Assembly: GCA_027574665.1 (NCBI GenBank)
Contig: CM050653.1
Span: 42,048,118-42,112,117 of the forward strand
DNA from: Rhynochetos jubatus
Taxonomy: Eukaryota > Chordata > Aves > Eurypygiformes > Rhynochetidae
DNA length: 64,000 nucleotides
Direction: 5' to 3'
Shown here: piece by piece, positions 36,601 through 47,800 of the stretch
Layout: each line of letters opens with the position of its first letter
Numbering within the stretch: position 1 is the stretch's first letter
The notes under the pieces: generated by a model
Databases searched by the model: none
What the model saw: only the letters and a program-made list of their open reading frames with translations
What the model was told of the DNA's origin: nothing
Program-made: the position numbers and the translations under genes

Positions 36601-38157
36601 TTTTCTAAATGTCACATACTGAAGCTGCAAAACTGCCTTATTCCTGCTCCTACACTGCAAATAAGTAAGGAAAAAAAAAAATTCCCACATAAAGTCTGTA
36701 CAGTTTCCGTGGGCAGTTCCGCAGATGGTCCTTCCGTGTCCCACGCACGTTTCTCTCCAGCCAAACGCTTCAGGAGAGAGGGGGTTTGCTGCGGCAGGGC
36801 CGGGCTGTCAGTCTGTTTATCGCTCGGGGAGGTAAGGCCAGGATTCACCTCGGGCTCAGGCCTTTGTCGGTGGCCAGCAGCAGCGGCGGCTGCTGGCTCC
36901 CTGGTACTTGGCTGATAAACCGTCAGCACACGGTGTAGGCTCGGCTGCGGCGTTACCAGGTGAGCCTGCGTCCCTGCAGCTGTAAGACGTGTTTGTTAAA
37001 TAACTTCAGCAGAGCGAGCGGGAAGTGAACGAGGCTTTCATCTGTCAGGGTTTGATGTGATCATGGAGCAGCGTTTTTAACTGGGAGTCGCCTGCCTTGC
37101 CAGTACACAAGTACTGATTTTTCTCTTCCCCTACCCAGTGAAGAATCGGATTTTCTGAGGTTGCTAACGCAGTCGGTCATACCTCTGTGGCTATAAGAGA
37201 CAGTATTGATTGAGTGGGAAACGAGGGATTTTGCCTCTTGCTCTGCAGGCTTTTTTCAGTAGTTTTTCACAAGTATGTGAGAGGCGACAGGTTCAGCAGA
37301 AATGAAAACGGCATTTATTGGGTTTGTTTACCTCACCTGTACTCTGTTTACCTTGCTTGTCAGCCACCCTTGGAACTGCAGTGCAGATGCACCTGGGCTT
37401 GTGTCTATAGAAAAATCTCCGCTTACGCAAAATACGGGTAGAACTGACTTAAGACTTGCACCTCCTCTACCTGCAGCGCTGGCTGGTTTACCGTGTACAA
37501 ACTAGTCGCCAGTGCAGGAGGTGTGTGAAGCCTGCAGAGTGTATCCCTTGCTGCGTGGATGAGGTCGTACCAGCTAACGTGCAGATTCCACTTGGCTGCA
37601 CTTCTGTACGGAGGCATTTTCACCAAACGTGTGTCCGCTTCTGGGTTGCTTTTACGTCTTCAGTCCACTGTCAGTGGATTCCATTTGTCTTGAACTTCTG
37701 AAGGTGTGGAGACCTCAAATTGCTTTTTGTAATGTAATTTTAAAATATCTTTTATCTTCTCTCTTCAGCTGCCTCTACTGCGCCAGTACAGTGTGGTTAC
37801 TTGAACGTTTCAAAGCAGAGCCTGACGCCCAGGGTACTCTATAAAAAACTTCCCCCCAACGACGAAGTTCTCGGCAGTGCCGTGTCTCCCCCTCTGCCGA
37901 GAGACGTGAACATCCCACCTGAAAGGGGCACTCTGGAAGCATGGACAGATGAGAGGCTCGTTCCAGTTGATGGCAAGATGTTTCAGGATCACCATTCTTA
38001 TGGAAAGAGCTCTCTGGAAGACAATTCCTGGGTATTCCCAAGTCCTCCAAAGCCTAACGAGAATGTGTTTTGGGAAATGAGAAATAAAACAGCTTTGTTA
38101 AACTCTCCAGCAGATTACCTGGATCAGTGTAATCAAAACTGTCTGCCCAAGAGCTAA
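27465..38157 (+). CDS. AZI2: AZI2 (NAP1), TBK1/IKKepsilon adaptor; seven coding exons
   Basis: AZI2 is a cytosolic adaptor that binds TBK1 and IKKepsilon, supports type-I interferon and NF-kB responses, and links the kinases to autophagy receptors such as NDP52 and TAX1BP1. Joining 27465-27689, 28531-28656, 28974-29073, 30553-30701, 32518-32576, 35961-36076 and 37769-38157 gives 1164 bases, 387 residues plus stop, against 392 in human. All phases agree. The start codon lies in a strong GCCATGG context and gives MEELVEDDICILNHEKA, as in human. Residues about 40-210 are predicted coiled coil. Residues about 222-252 (AYWELKRE...VQAEVLRKLK) form the TBK1-binding domain shared with TANK and SINTBAD. 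The C-terminus keeps SLEDNSWVFPSPPK and ends NCLPKS. The gene is tail-to-tail with CMC1. The last intron uses a GC donor. Confidence 0.95.
28140..28315 (+). mobile_element. LTR fragment in AZI2 intron
   Basis: The blocks GCTTGCTCACTCC, TGGGATGGGGAGGGTG, AACACTCGTGGGTTGAG, GGGAGGGATCACTCACC and CATGGGCAAAACAGACTCAA match the avian LTRs seen at 7834 and 20684 and, in part, the other family seen at 34116. Ends are eroded and no target duplication was found. It is an old fossil with no internal genes. Confidence 0.6.
28531..28656 (+). CDS. AZI2: AZI2 coding exon 2 (residues 76-117)
   Basis: Acceptor AACTTCCAG, donor AAAATG|GTACAC, phase 0 at both ends (126 bases). It contains SVGREQVNKAYQAYREACID and RDNLKSKLDKM, nearly identical to human. 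Confidence 0.95.
28974..29073 (+). CDS. AZI2: AZI2 coding exon 3 (residues 118-150)
   Basis: The acceptor is CCCAAAAAACAG and the donor CAACAAG|GTGTGT, ending in phase 1. The encoded coiled coil NEQLQSKEVELLQLRTEVET matches human exactly over this stretch. Confidence 0.95.
29714..29791 (+). other. Candidate AZI2 cassette exon, 78 bases
   Basis: A CACTGCTTCAG acceptor and a strong CAGGAG|GTAAGA donor enclose 78 bases. Inserted between coding exons 3 and 4, these keep phase 1 on both sides and add 26 codons (VAQVFNLEEQ...EDIMVSG) without a stop. The acceptor's pyrimidine tract is short. No counterpart is known to me in human AZI2, so this is a prediction of an alternative exon and not part of the main CDS. 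Confidence 0.35.
30553..30701 (+). CDS. AZI2: AZI2 coding exon 4 (residues 151-200)
   Basis: The acceptor is CATCTTGCAG and the donor CAGAAG|GTACCT. It completes a split GTG codon and gives VMKNLN...SWEIEKLSSDLK and the heptad-rich LEQELQELKQECSSL, aligning with human VMRNLN...WEVEKLSCDLK. Confidence 0.95.
32518..32576 (+). CDS. AZI2: AZI2 coding exon 5 (residues 201-220, split codon)
   Basis: Acceptor TATGCAG, donor CAGAG|GTATGA, 59 bases ending in phase 2. It encodes a poorly conserved linker (DHAQDKNPLNGDLPRHDIQ) before the TBK1-binding domain. The short length and phase match on both sides support it. Confidence 0.85.
34116..34191 (+). mobile_element. Very short LTR fossil, avian ERV family B
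   Basis: It starts TGTGCCGGTTTTGGTCAGGA, like the element at 980, and ends GGGGTTAAACCACGACA, the usual end of this avian LTR. Only 76 bases lie between. Flanking CTCAG and GTCAG may be a 5-bp target duplication with one difference. No internal genes. It lies in AZI2 intron 5. Confidence 0.6.
35961..36076 (+). CDS. AZI2: AZI2 coding exon 6, TBK1-binding domain (residues 220-259)
   Basis: The acceptor is GTTTTCAAAG. The encoded AYWELKREAANLRLVTDVQ and AEVLRKLK are the conserved TBK1/IKKepsilon-binding motif of the TANK/NAP1/SINTBAD family. The exon must end at 36076 (ACCAAAAAAG) to keep frame with the next exon. The intron therefore begins GCAAGT. Confidence 0.93.
36077..36186 (+). other. GC splice donor and open read-through tail
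   Basis: The exon-intron junction is AAAG|GCAAGT, a GC donor in otherwise ideal context. The next GT (36081) would break the frame into the last exon. If the intron is retained, the AZI2 frame stays open for 36 codons (GKSEFAVADL...) to a TGA at 36184-36186. A shorter isoform with a different C-terminus just after the TBK1-binding domain is therefore possible. Confidence 0.7.
37769..38157 (+). CDS. AZI2: AZI2 last coding exon (residues 259-387)
   Basis: The acceptor is TCTCTTCAG. Two bases complete an alanine codon, then STAPVQCGYLN follows, matching human KKACAPVGC in register. Conserved parts are SPPLPRDV, the SLEDNSWVFPSPPK block and the C-terminal DYLDQCNQNCLPKS. The stop is TAA at 38155-38157. 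Confidence 0.95.
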
Positions 38158-40150
38158 AGGATTTTCAGAATGACCCGAGGCACTTGTAGAATAAGGTTCT
38201 CAGTAGGCACCTTAACGCTTGAACTTCTAAAGAGGGAAAACAAAACCGCTTGCCACGTTCGTCCCCTATTTCTAGCCCCGACACAGAAAGCCTGGTCTTC
38301 CTCCGCTGTAAATCAGGGGCGAGTTCCTTGACGTAAAGCTGCGGTGGCGTAACATAAGGACATCTAGCGTGGGGCCAGGGTAGCCTTGTACTGCCAGCGG
38401 CACACATCTGCGGAAGACCGCACTGGAAAGGGAGTCCTTGGAATAAACCACCGTCACCCAGCTCTGCACTTGTTCGTGTTTGTGTCAGTGACCAAGGAAG
38501 CGCTCGGGTCCTGGGTTAAAACTCGCACCAGCTCTGAGCTTCTGGGTTTGACAGCGGTTGGGGTTTTGTCTGAGTAAAACATGAAATGGAGAATTGGATT
38601 CTCTCTCCCTTCATCCTTTCAAGTAACAGAGTCCTCTGGTTTAGAAATGTGTTTTTATGTAATTTTTAACCAAAAAGGTGAGGGTTTTTTTGGTCACAAT
38701 CCTGATTTCTGTTAGACAGGGGCAAGAGACAGCTCACTCCTAGGCTGTCCTGTTCCGATCGCAGCATTTTGGGCCTTACTGTGAATTACAAAGGATCACC
38801 AAGTAATGCCGCTGACCGCTGCGGATCCTGGTGATCCTGCGGAGCAGCGCGTTCCCTGCAGTTCGTGCTGTGGGAACCCGACTCTCCTGGGCAGAGCGGC
38901 GCCTGCCACAGAATCGCCCTCCTGGGCGCGCAGTTACCCTCACCGTGCCTCCTCTGCACAGCACCCGGCCCGGGCCATTGTATCTGCGTGGTGGCGAAGG
39001 CTACGCGCTCTTCTTTAATAAAGACACAAAGCCTTAATTTCACGGGACTAGGTGTTGTAGCATCGCGGATACCACAGGAATACTTGTGCACCTTTACTGC
39101 GCCACTGAGAACTAGAGTTACTTCAACTGCAGCTGCCTGCTCTGCACATCATGGGTGTCTAAGTACTGGGGTTTTGCCTCTTAAGACCAAGAACTGTTTT
39201 TAGACAAATACACTTACGCTTTTTGGGGTTTTTTTTAACTGCTCTGCTTCGTATCTGGCTTACAGGACAGGGTTAAGTGAAATGCCTCGGCTGCTCAGTA
39301 TGTGAAGAATGCTTTGTATTGTAGACCCACGATGCTGAACTTGTAACGGGTGGCGAGATGCTACGTGTACGCTATTTCCAGGTGGCCGGGTGAAGCTTTC
39401 AACTTCACAGGTCCAGCTTAAGATCAGTGTAATAAAAACTAATTTCTCAGCTGTTTAGTAGCAAATTATCTTAGAAGTGCTGGCGGATAGAGGGGGAAGC
39501 TGTGACTGTCGTGCCGCCGTAGCAACGGTGGGCTGTAAAAGCCTTGCCCGGGTGCCACGTGACCTGTGGTCCCAGACACTTGCCCTGTGGAGTAAGTACT
39601 TCCTCTGCTGGCCATCTCCTCCTCCTCTTCCAGTTGCTCTCTGGAAGTTGAAACAATGCCTTCCAGGTACCTCCTCCCCTATCAGAGAACGGCACGCGTG
39701 ACTCACGATCCCCCCCAGCAGATACTGCTTTTATCTTCCTATTATCTCGCTCACGTACGCTGGCTCGTCTGTGATTAATGGAAATGGTGTCGGATGCTGG
39801 AATTTATTCTGACCAATGAACACGGCTGACTCAGGGGAGTACAATCTCTCGGCAAGTAATAGAACAAAACCCAATATGCATAAAACAAATCCAAGGCACA
39901 AGGCTTCGGCTGACAGAGCCAACTACCTGGGTAATAACAAGGCAGCAGAAAACATTTCTCGTGTGGCTGCGGGAGCTGTCTGGTATCTAGGTCTAATGTA
40001 GCTTGCTTTTGGGGTTCCCCCTGACACGGCAGAGGTTTTTCTATGGAGTAATGTATTATCCAACAGACAAGGATGTGATTAATGCTGTGATTTGTACAAC
40101 GGGGGGATTCTACTGTGTAAGATTTTAAATAAATCTATTTTTGTTTGAAA
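38158..40150 (+). other. AZI2: AZI2 3' untranslated region
   Basis: After the stop there is no further exon. AATAAA occurs at 39017-39022, 39431-39436 and 40128-40133, so alternative 3' ends are possible. The last is followed by a T-rich TCTATTTTTGTTTG stretch, which is a good downstream element. Open frames here are not recognised. Confidence 0.65.
40128..40133 (+). terminator. Likely distal AZI2 poly(A) signal
   Basis: AATAAA followed within 10-25 bases by T- and GT-rich sequence. It is the last good signal before the intergenic stretch. Confidence 0.55.
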
Positions 40151-43100
40151 GCGGTTTCACTTCCCGATCTCCATTGGGTACCTGGCACGTCATTTCACTC
40201 CGCTGTGATTGCCTGAGTGTGCATAAAGGTGGCTCATTCCAGCCCCAAGTTTCAGGTTCGGCCCCCTCCGTTCGGGGAAAACCCAAACATCCCCCGTAGC
40301 CCCATTCAGTGTATTCTGGGAAGCGTTCTCAGGGATGCTGAGACCGGAAGGACTTGGGTACCTTAAGCTGCGGCGTGTTCCTGGGGCTCGACTGCTTGTG
40401 TCACAGGGGTCCTGCTCGGCCTGTCCCGCGTGACGGGGACCTTCACACGGAGTGTCTCCGGGCAGTGCCCGAGAACCTCCAGGCTTTGCCTCTGACCCTC
40501 GGTTTATCTTCGGTGCGGCGTCCCGCACTGGAGGAGAGCAGCGGCGTTTGCCCAGAGGGGCTCGGGAAGAAGCGCCGACACCCGCGGGAGGAGGGCGGGC
40601 TGAGGGAGAGCTGCTGTAGGCAGCCTTCCCAACCCACTCACTGCTGCGGCCAACCGGGCAGTTGCAAGTCCCCAGCCTTGAAGTCACTTGGGAGCCGGCT
40701 GGCTCGGGGCGCACGTGTTGGTCCGACGCACACAATCGTTTTGACTCCAGACGGAAAAGCCATTCACATCCGTGCCGCCGGAGCCTTACGGTGCTTTTTC
40801 CACGTTCACAAGTGGAGGATTTTCACCATGGTGACAGCAAATGGCACACAGAGGTAGCTGTAGTAAAGGGGTTCTGGCGTTCCGTGTGTACACGTGCATT
40901 TGGCCACACGCACCCATAAGGAGATATAAGGGAAGCGCCAAAGTCCTCGAAGTAGGTTAAATGGGATTAAAAAAACTGACTTGGGTGAAAACCGTGACCA
41001 CTGTAAAACCTCCCCCAGCCCGCTGATGTGACAGTTGTTAATTTAATAACGCGCTAATGCCAGTTAACAAACGGGGCAGGAGGAGGTGGTGGTTTTACAC
41101 GTTGAGCGTGTGGCAAGCTGCTGCGTATATATTTGGAGAGCCGGACTAACCCGGTAATTCGCATGTAAACCTCCCCTCTGTGGGCCGTTTTAACGCTCAT
41201 CTCTCAAATCTGACCGGTTCAAGTCCCCCTGCCAGTTCTGGGGCTTTATACCCGAGGGGTTTCCTCTGACGTGAACTAGGCACACTGAAGCAAAGCGAGC
41301 TCCGGAGGCAGCCGCGATGCGCTGGCGAGTTCTGACAGCTTGGGGAAAGGCGAGAGCAGTGCTAGCCGTGTGGTGGGGTTACAGCGAGACAATTCCAAAT
41401 CGCCTAATGCAGTAGGTATGGTGCGAACCGTGCTGTAAAGCAGACGGAGTGTTCTTTCAAAACCCGCCCGCAGCAGACGCTGAGAGTCCCCGTGCGTTAC
41501 AGAACGCCGCTCGGCTTCCCTCGGTTTCCATTTTGCTCTGTGAAATCAAACCGCTGAAACAAGCGCGTGGCAGCCCTTCCCTCCTCCCTTTCAGACGTCA
41601 CCCTTGTAGGGGGCTGCCCTCAGGAGTTTGCAGAGCTTTAGCGCACTGAGAGCACGCAGCCTGAACTGAAACGTGTGGACGACTGGGCGCTGGCCCAGTT
41701 CCCCCAGTGCCACAGCGAGGCGAAGGTAGGCCACTGGGCCGCAGAACCTGCGACGGACGCCTGGCTGCGCCGCGCGAGGGTGCTAGGTCACCCGTCCGTC
41801 CTCCGGCTTTGAGACCTTTCTCCGTCCGCGTCAATCAGCAGTGCCGCCGATAAACCGGCTGAGCGCGAGGCTCCCGTCGCAGGAGGCCGTGTACGGCTCC
41901 AGCGAGAGCCACGCAACGGCAACAGCTTCTAGTTGTAACAGACCAAGTTAAAATGGGAACTGCGAACGCCTGGGAACGCCACCTTAATCTTTGAAGAAGG
42001 TCCCGTGCTGGGAAACATGAGGCACTTGTGCCAACGCTCACTAGGGCGGGCTGGTGGCAGTGCCACGCCTCAGCCCTTGGCTGAGCTGCTCGAGTTGGTC
42101 CCTGCCTCGGCGCTCACCTGCCCTCTGTGTCAACGGGCTGACTGGGAAACACTGGAGACACGCCTAGAGTCGTGCCACCAAGCGCCTACTCCTCCGCAGA
42201 ACAACGGTGTGTAAGGATCCTGCAGGACTGATTTCGGGATGAAAACCCAAGGAACACCGGGGCCCGCCGAGTGGAGCTGCAGCCCCTACTTCAGCTGGAG
42301 ACGGCCACGTGAAGTCCCGCACCCGCGTCAGCTCCGCTCCTCAGCGCCTGTGGCCGGCTGCTCCCCCAAGCGCGGGCAGGCACACGTGTGCTTCGCTGGG
42401 AGGCGGCGGGGGGAAGACAGCCAGGCTTCCAGGGCTGCACCCTCTCAGCCTTCACGGAAGACTTCTGACCCGCGAGAAGGGCATTTTACAAAGCACTCGG
42501 CACGCAGCCAGAAAGCTGCCGGTCTTAAGGCCTGTCAACACTACCCGTTTCCTCACCCCGACAGCAGCTCGGGCCGGTTCCTGTTAGCCCAAGCAGGAAG
42601 GAGAGGTGGCGGCTGAGACGGAAACAAAACCGAAAGCAATTTACTACTCCGAGTTTGTCACTTCACAATTCTTAATTCTTTCATTTCGGCTTTAAATGAA
42701 AGATGTAACTGCAATTAAAACCCGGGATACGGCACAAGACGGCGAGAAAGCGAAAGGTGTGAACTCAAGAACTCAAAACTAGGAGCCATCAAATTAAGAG
42801 CGTGGGTGTATTACAGAGGAAGCTGATGGCAGAGCCAAGGGCAAAGCCCGGCTCTAAGCGCGTGCCACGGTAAACAAAGGAGCTGCAGCAGCCCAGTTCT
42901 TCCTTACACAGCAGTGTGGGTAGAGAAATGAACGGCTGACAGCGTAATTCCGTACACGCAACGCCAGGCCGGACAGCAGCGCCTGTTCACCGTCCGTGGG
43001 GTGAACCCGAGGAAGACCCAGGGAGCCCTGGGGGCAGGCACAGACCACTGACAGCACACAGCACTTGCCTCGGAGAGAATGCTCGCTCCAGCCCAAATCC

Positions 43101-44679
43101 TCTGGGAAGTGCTTTCGACAAAAACCACAAACACCCAGGCGCGCCTTCCGGAGGTCGAAAATGTAGCAGATTTTCATTGTGGGCTACCAGAACTGTCACC
43201 GTCATTAAAAAGCATTGCACCATCGACCTTAAGTTCCCTCTTTTTTTAAAAACATACAGGGAAACAACTAATTTTCCACGAGCCGATGTGGAATATTTCT
43301 GTTTTCCAAAATGCTTGAACTGAGGAGCCAGAGCAAGTACGTGTGTGGGAAACTTTATTCCGCGGAAGCTGTTTTAAGGTGGATACTTTAGGGCTGAGAG
43401 CCCCTGAAGTCTGCCTAAAAGGCAGAGCGCCACCCAGCTTTCCAGGTTTCCATTCACAAGCGTTCGCTAATCCTCCAGCCAGGCCGCTGTGTAATAGCGG
43501 AAACGACACTGTTGTTGGTGAGTCCAGTAAAGGGCTCGGACTGAAGAGCAAGGGCTGACCTGCCACGTTAACGTCAGCACTTCACACACACGTGTCTCAA
43601 AGTGTGATTTCAATTTCCGACTTGGGCAGCTTCAGAGCAGTACTGCTTTGTGGAGAAACACTGCTGAAAGCAGTCAGATTTTGCATGTGCTGATGGAGAA
43701 GTAACAAATCAGGCAAAAAGCTTTGTTTTTTGTAAAATCTGGGCCTTACGGTTACCATGTGAGTAAGTTTCTGAAGTGCAGCCTTTCCTTACTTGTAATC
43801 TTTTTTTCCTTTCAAAATGCTTCAAAAGATCCCCCAAAACAGTAACACAAAGTTTTACAGACTCTCTCTCGTGAAGCCATTCATGCATTTCAGAGTTGAA
43901 CAATTAAGCAGCCTCAAGTACCAGTATCAAAGAGCCTCTTTACGCCCCTTTTTTAAGCGGGGACTTGCTTACACTTTCTGCAAGAAGTGACCTGCAGCTT
44001 ACGTACCTAGTTTGGCTGTCCCCTCACCGCTACCCATAGTGATTTTGGGAGTGTGGTCCCTCGCTCACTCCTGAAGTGTGGAAGCTTATCCAATCCTCTT
44101 CATTCTGAGGGAAGGATGCTGCTCTCAAGGACTTTGCCTTCTGCGTTCCTTCTCCCATTTGCAGGGGAGGTCTAGATCAGACGACCTTCTCCTCTAGAGT
44201 CGAAACGGTCAGCCTGGGCCACACGCGGGCACGGGGCATCCATCTCCTCTGACAACGGAGACTTCAAAACGAGTCGCAGCGTAGGCAGAAAGTACGGCCA
44301 GGCTCTCATCACACAACATTTTCATGAGGAAGGTAAATCAATCTGGTCCAAGAAGCTCTTCTCTTCCGCATTTGCCACCCAGCCCTTCTAGGACGAGCAT
44401 CAAGAGCGTCTCCCTACACCCTAGCTTCAGCTGACAAACCGACCGATTTTACTGTACACCCAATCTGTGATCGGTTACTACAACTTGGGTTCCTCCCCCT
44501 GAAGTTTTATGAGGCCTGCCACACATAACTTCACACAAGCCTGAAATTCCAGAAGGCCATTTGTAAATCGGCGACAAAATCTCAAGTCCAGACAGAGGCA
44601 GAGACCTTTGCCACTTCTCTTGCAGACGGTGACAGCGTGCTCTGCACCTTTAACTACAGAAAAGGAAGATTTGGGTTTA
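40151..44679. other. CpG-rich spacer between the AZI2 and CMC1 3' ends
   Basis: Two converging genes end on either side. The block from about 40.35 to 42.6 kb is markedly rich in GC and CpG and holds open frames of up to 181 codons on both strands. None is recognised, and the GC content explains their length. No RNA gene or repeat was identified. Confidence 0.5.
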
Positions 44680-44693
44680 AGACCAGAGACTAT

Positions 44694-44699
44694 TTTATT
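44694..44699 (-). terminator. Likely CMC1 poly(A) signal
   Basis: TTTATT on the plus strand is AATAAA in the CMC1 direction, 122 bases after the stop codon. A further one lies at 43354-43359, so a longer 3' UTR is possible. Confidence 0.5.
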
Positions 44700-44820
44700 C
44701 CCCATTCAACTCATTTTGTGTATTTCAGTTAAATTCCACACAGAGGGGTACAGATGGCGTACGTGTTTAAATCAGGTCAAACGGAAGTTCGATATGAAAT
44801 TTGGTAAGTTCAAGTTTTAA

Positions 44821-44935
44821 CTACACATTTGAAGTCACCTTCTGTCTTTTCTTCTTAATTCCAGTTGCTCTGTATTCTTCTCTCTGCTTCAAATACTCTG
44901 CTTTGCATTCTTCATAGAATAACGGATCAGAATAG
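44821..44935 (-). CDS. CMC1: CMC1 terminal coding exon
   Basis: The acceptor CTCTCTTGTAG ends at 44936. The exon starts with the third base of a split TAC codon and ends with TAG at 44823-44821. It holds the conserved DPLFYEECK segment and the C-terminal basic tail. Confidence 0.93.
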
Positions 44936-45662
44936 CTACAAGAGAGACAAAAACACAATACCATTTTTCATCTTGGAATATGGAACAAACATTGCATGAA
45001 TGACACCCAAAACTGATCTTCCTTTCACACCCAAAGAAACACGTTACACCTAAAAACCAAACCAACCCCCTCCTACCCAGAGGCAGAGAATCCCCAGCCC
45101 TCACAGTGGGAAATGCAGGAATGCAACACACTTCAGCCTCCTGGGGATAATGCAGGACTTCCAGAAGGGACGTTTCATTCCACCATGGCACCAAGTTGAC
45201 CTCTCTAATATCTAACAATGTCCCGTTGCTGCTGCTACCGCTCATCACAACAGCAGGACGCCTTCAGGAAGGAGACTACACCTTAAAAATACAGGGCTGC
45301 ATGTCACCTGGGCTGAAAATCTAGCTCTGTCACCATTTAAGTGACAAAGAGAATCCTCACAGCGTGGAAGAGCTTTGTTAAGGAAACAAAATCTTAGGTA
45401 GGGCCCTGATCACCGGGTTGGTTTTTTTAAAGCGAAGCTACAACTTTCAGAAAATACATCAACGTCACTAACCTTGCAAAACCCTTTGGAGAAGATTAAA
45501 GATTTCTACTCATTCCTAGATTAGTACAGGGCATATGACAAAAAACCCACAAAAACTCACGAGGGACTTACTAGCCAACCAGACAATCCTTCAGGGCCGT
45601 GTTCTCCTGCCGACACTTCACCACCATAAGAAGACCCGTTTCTTGGCAGCACTTAGTAAATG
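44821..45662 (-). CDS. CMC1: CMC1, last two coding exons (5' part outside window)
   Basis: CMC1 is a small twin CX9C protein of the mitochondrial intermembrane space. It binds newly made COX1 with COX14 and COA3 during cytochrome c oxidase assembly. The exon at 45572-45662 encodes FTKCCQETGLLMVVKCRQEN, then TALKDCLVG. The exon at 44821-44935 encodes YSDPLFYEECKAEYLKQREE, then YRATGIKKKRQKVTSNV and a TAG stop. Human has FTKCCKNSGVLMVVKCRKEN, TALTAYYNDPAFYEECK-like sequence and a similar end. The second CX9C (C-RQENTALKD-C) is complete. The first needs a cysteine from the upstream exon, which with the start codon was not found before the right edge. The basic KKKRQK tail differs from the mammalian one. 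The gene faces AZI2 tail-to-tail. Confidence 0.93.
45572..45662 (-). CDS. CMC1: CMC1 penultimate coding exon
   Basis: The acceptor TTCCCCCCAG ends at 45663 and the donor is GGCTA|GTAAGT (GT at 45571-45570). The 91 bases run in phase with the last exon and carry the TKCC and VKCRQEN cysteine motifs. The entry phase (two bases, CA) implies that the upstream exon ends with the first base of the codon. Confidence 0.93.
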
Positions 45663-46101
45663 CTGGGGGGAAAAAAGAAGAAAAAACCACACAAACTAAA
45701 TTAAAGTTAGAAAAACGACAATTGGTAAGAAAAAATCCCCTTATGTGTACACTATTCCATCGATAAAAACCGCCCAGAGCAGATGCAATTTATTGCGATT
45801 ATTCATACACCCATAGTTGTCCTGGAGTCTCACACTGCTTGGAAGGGGTTTGTCACTTCTTAGCAGCGAGGTTTAAATTGGGATTCTCCCCTCGTGTCCT
45901 GTCATACATTCACACGCGTACCGCTGCCGCTAATGCCAACAAATTCCTGAAGTTATTCTTGCGGCAAATCCATGATTCTTGCGCCTGCTTTTCATACTGA
46001 CTACTCAGGGCTATCACGGCAAAACAAAAGGGAGCATGAAAAATTGGGTAAGTCAGGGTTGTTAGCGTTTCCCCTGCAATGAAAGCTTTTGCAATTACTG
46101 A

Positions 46102-46526
46102 GGGCTGGAGCAGCTCTGCCATGGGGACAGGCTGAGGGAGTTGGGCTTGTTCAGCCTGGAGAAGAGAAGGCTCTGGGGAGACCTTACAGCACCTTCCAGT
46201 GCCTGAAGGGGCCGACAAGAAAGCTGGGGGTGGGGGGCTTTTTACAAGGGCCTGTAGTCACAGGACAAGGGGTAACGGGTTTAAATTGAAAGTGGGGAGA
46301 CTTAGAGTAGATATCAGGAAGAAATTCTTCCTGGAGAGGGTGGGGAGGCACTGGAACAGGTTGCCCAGAGAAGCTGTGGATGCCCCATCCCTGGCAGTGT
46401 CCAAGGCCAGGCTGGATGAGGCTCTGAGCAACCTGGTCTAGTGGAGGGTGTCCCTGCCCATGGCAGGGGGTTGGAACTAGGTGGTCTTTAAGGGCCCTTC
46501 TAACCCAAACCGTTCTGTGATTCTAC
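46102..46526 (+). mobile_element. CR1 LINE, 5'-truncated 3' end
   Basis: This is a textbook CR1 3' region: GGCTGGAGCAGCTCTGCCAT, GGCTGAGGGAGTTGGGCTTG, TTCAGCCTGGAGAAGAGAAG, then GATATCAGGAAGAAATTCTT, CACTGGAACAGGTTGCCCAG and the TTCTGTGATTCTA end. The encoded DIRKKFFLERVGRHWNRLPR is the conserved C-terminus of the CR1 reverse-transcriptase ORF. It looks moderately young and lies antisense in the CMC1 intron. Confidence 0.95.
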
Positions 46527-47800
46527 TGAAGCATGTTTCTATCTACAAACTAAGAGGGCAGGAATGTTGGCAGCAAGGACTGTCTCAAAGAAATGCCACT
46601 GGCAATCACCTCCCGTGAAGGTTCCCTTGGGACTGGAGATAAGAAACCGTGAGGTCATGGCACTCTCCTGGAATTTCCAAAAACCTCTCCTCCTGGGAGT
46701 TCAAGGAGAAAGCCAGAAGTTTATCAGCTGGGAGTGCCAGGTTCTACTCCACGGCAGCACAGCGCTCCAGGAAGGACTGCCACCTTCCCTGCGTTGTGTA
46801 GTGGCCTGCAGATGTTCTTCAATACGGCATTTTTTCAAAGTCTGACTCGCTAGTAAAGAGCGTTGCCTGCAAAAATGCTGATGATCATCTACATTTCTGG
46901 GATCATAATCTCTGGCACTGAAGAACAAGGGAATATAACAGGGAGGAGAGACAGTGATCTGTCTCTTCCCAAGAGAAATGATTTGTATCCGTTTGCTCAC
47001 TGAAGTGAAAATACCCCGTCAGCCTCACGGCTCTCAAGACTAAAACAAGGCAGTGAGACACTGAAGCAGAAATAGCTCTGGGGGCTGGCGGGGAAGCAAA
47101 AGCACGGCTGAGGGTGTGGTTTTTATCTGGGAGGAACTACAATTATGTCTCATTGTTACCAGCATCCTGTACCCATGTTTCACTAAATAATAAAACTAGG
47201 TAGGAATTGGCTGCTATTCCTACCAGATCCAAAACCTCGTACTTTATGTACTCACACTGGAGCCTTCCACCTTTTACACTGTGCTCAGATAGGTAACAGC
47301 ACTTCTTGGATCACTTCCAGTTTTTCACTGTACAGATACACCTTCTGAAGTCATGCTGGGCACCAAAAAGGCACCTCCAACTCCTGCAAGTTATGGATCG
47401 TGTGAAAATACGGGCACGACAGGTAAGCGTGCCAACTGCAGCGTGGTCCTGTACCCGTCCTTGTACGTTTTCAAGACATTCAGCTGAAGTTTCAGATTTG
47501 CCTGCTAAGTAACCGAAGTAACTGTTGCTCCTGTACGACCACGCAACTTCCAATACATCAGAACAAAATCCACCTTCCAGTGACCCAACAGCTGCAAGCA
47601 ACCCCTGGGTGAGGCGAATCGGTTTCCCTGGGGGTATTTTAATTAGGCTTTTGATAAAACAAGTTACAAAAATAATGACCGTTTGCCGAAGCGTAGACAA
47701 CAGTCTTAAGCGTCCGACAGTGCCAAACTTGCATGGACCTTGGCAAAACTTTGCAAAGAACTGATGTCTTACCCACTCTGAATATACTGCTGATGAACGC

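Noticed and set aside
40190-40857. Open frames of 181 (minus) and 167 (plus) codons between AZI2 and CMC1
   Set aside because: No recognisable homology and mutually overlapping. GC content explains their length.
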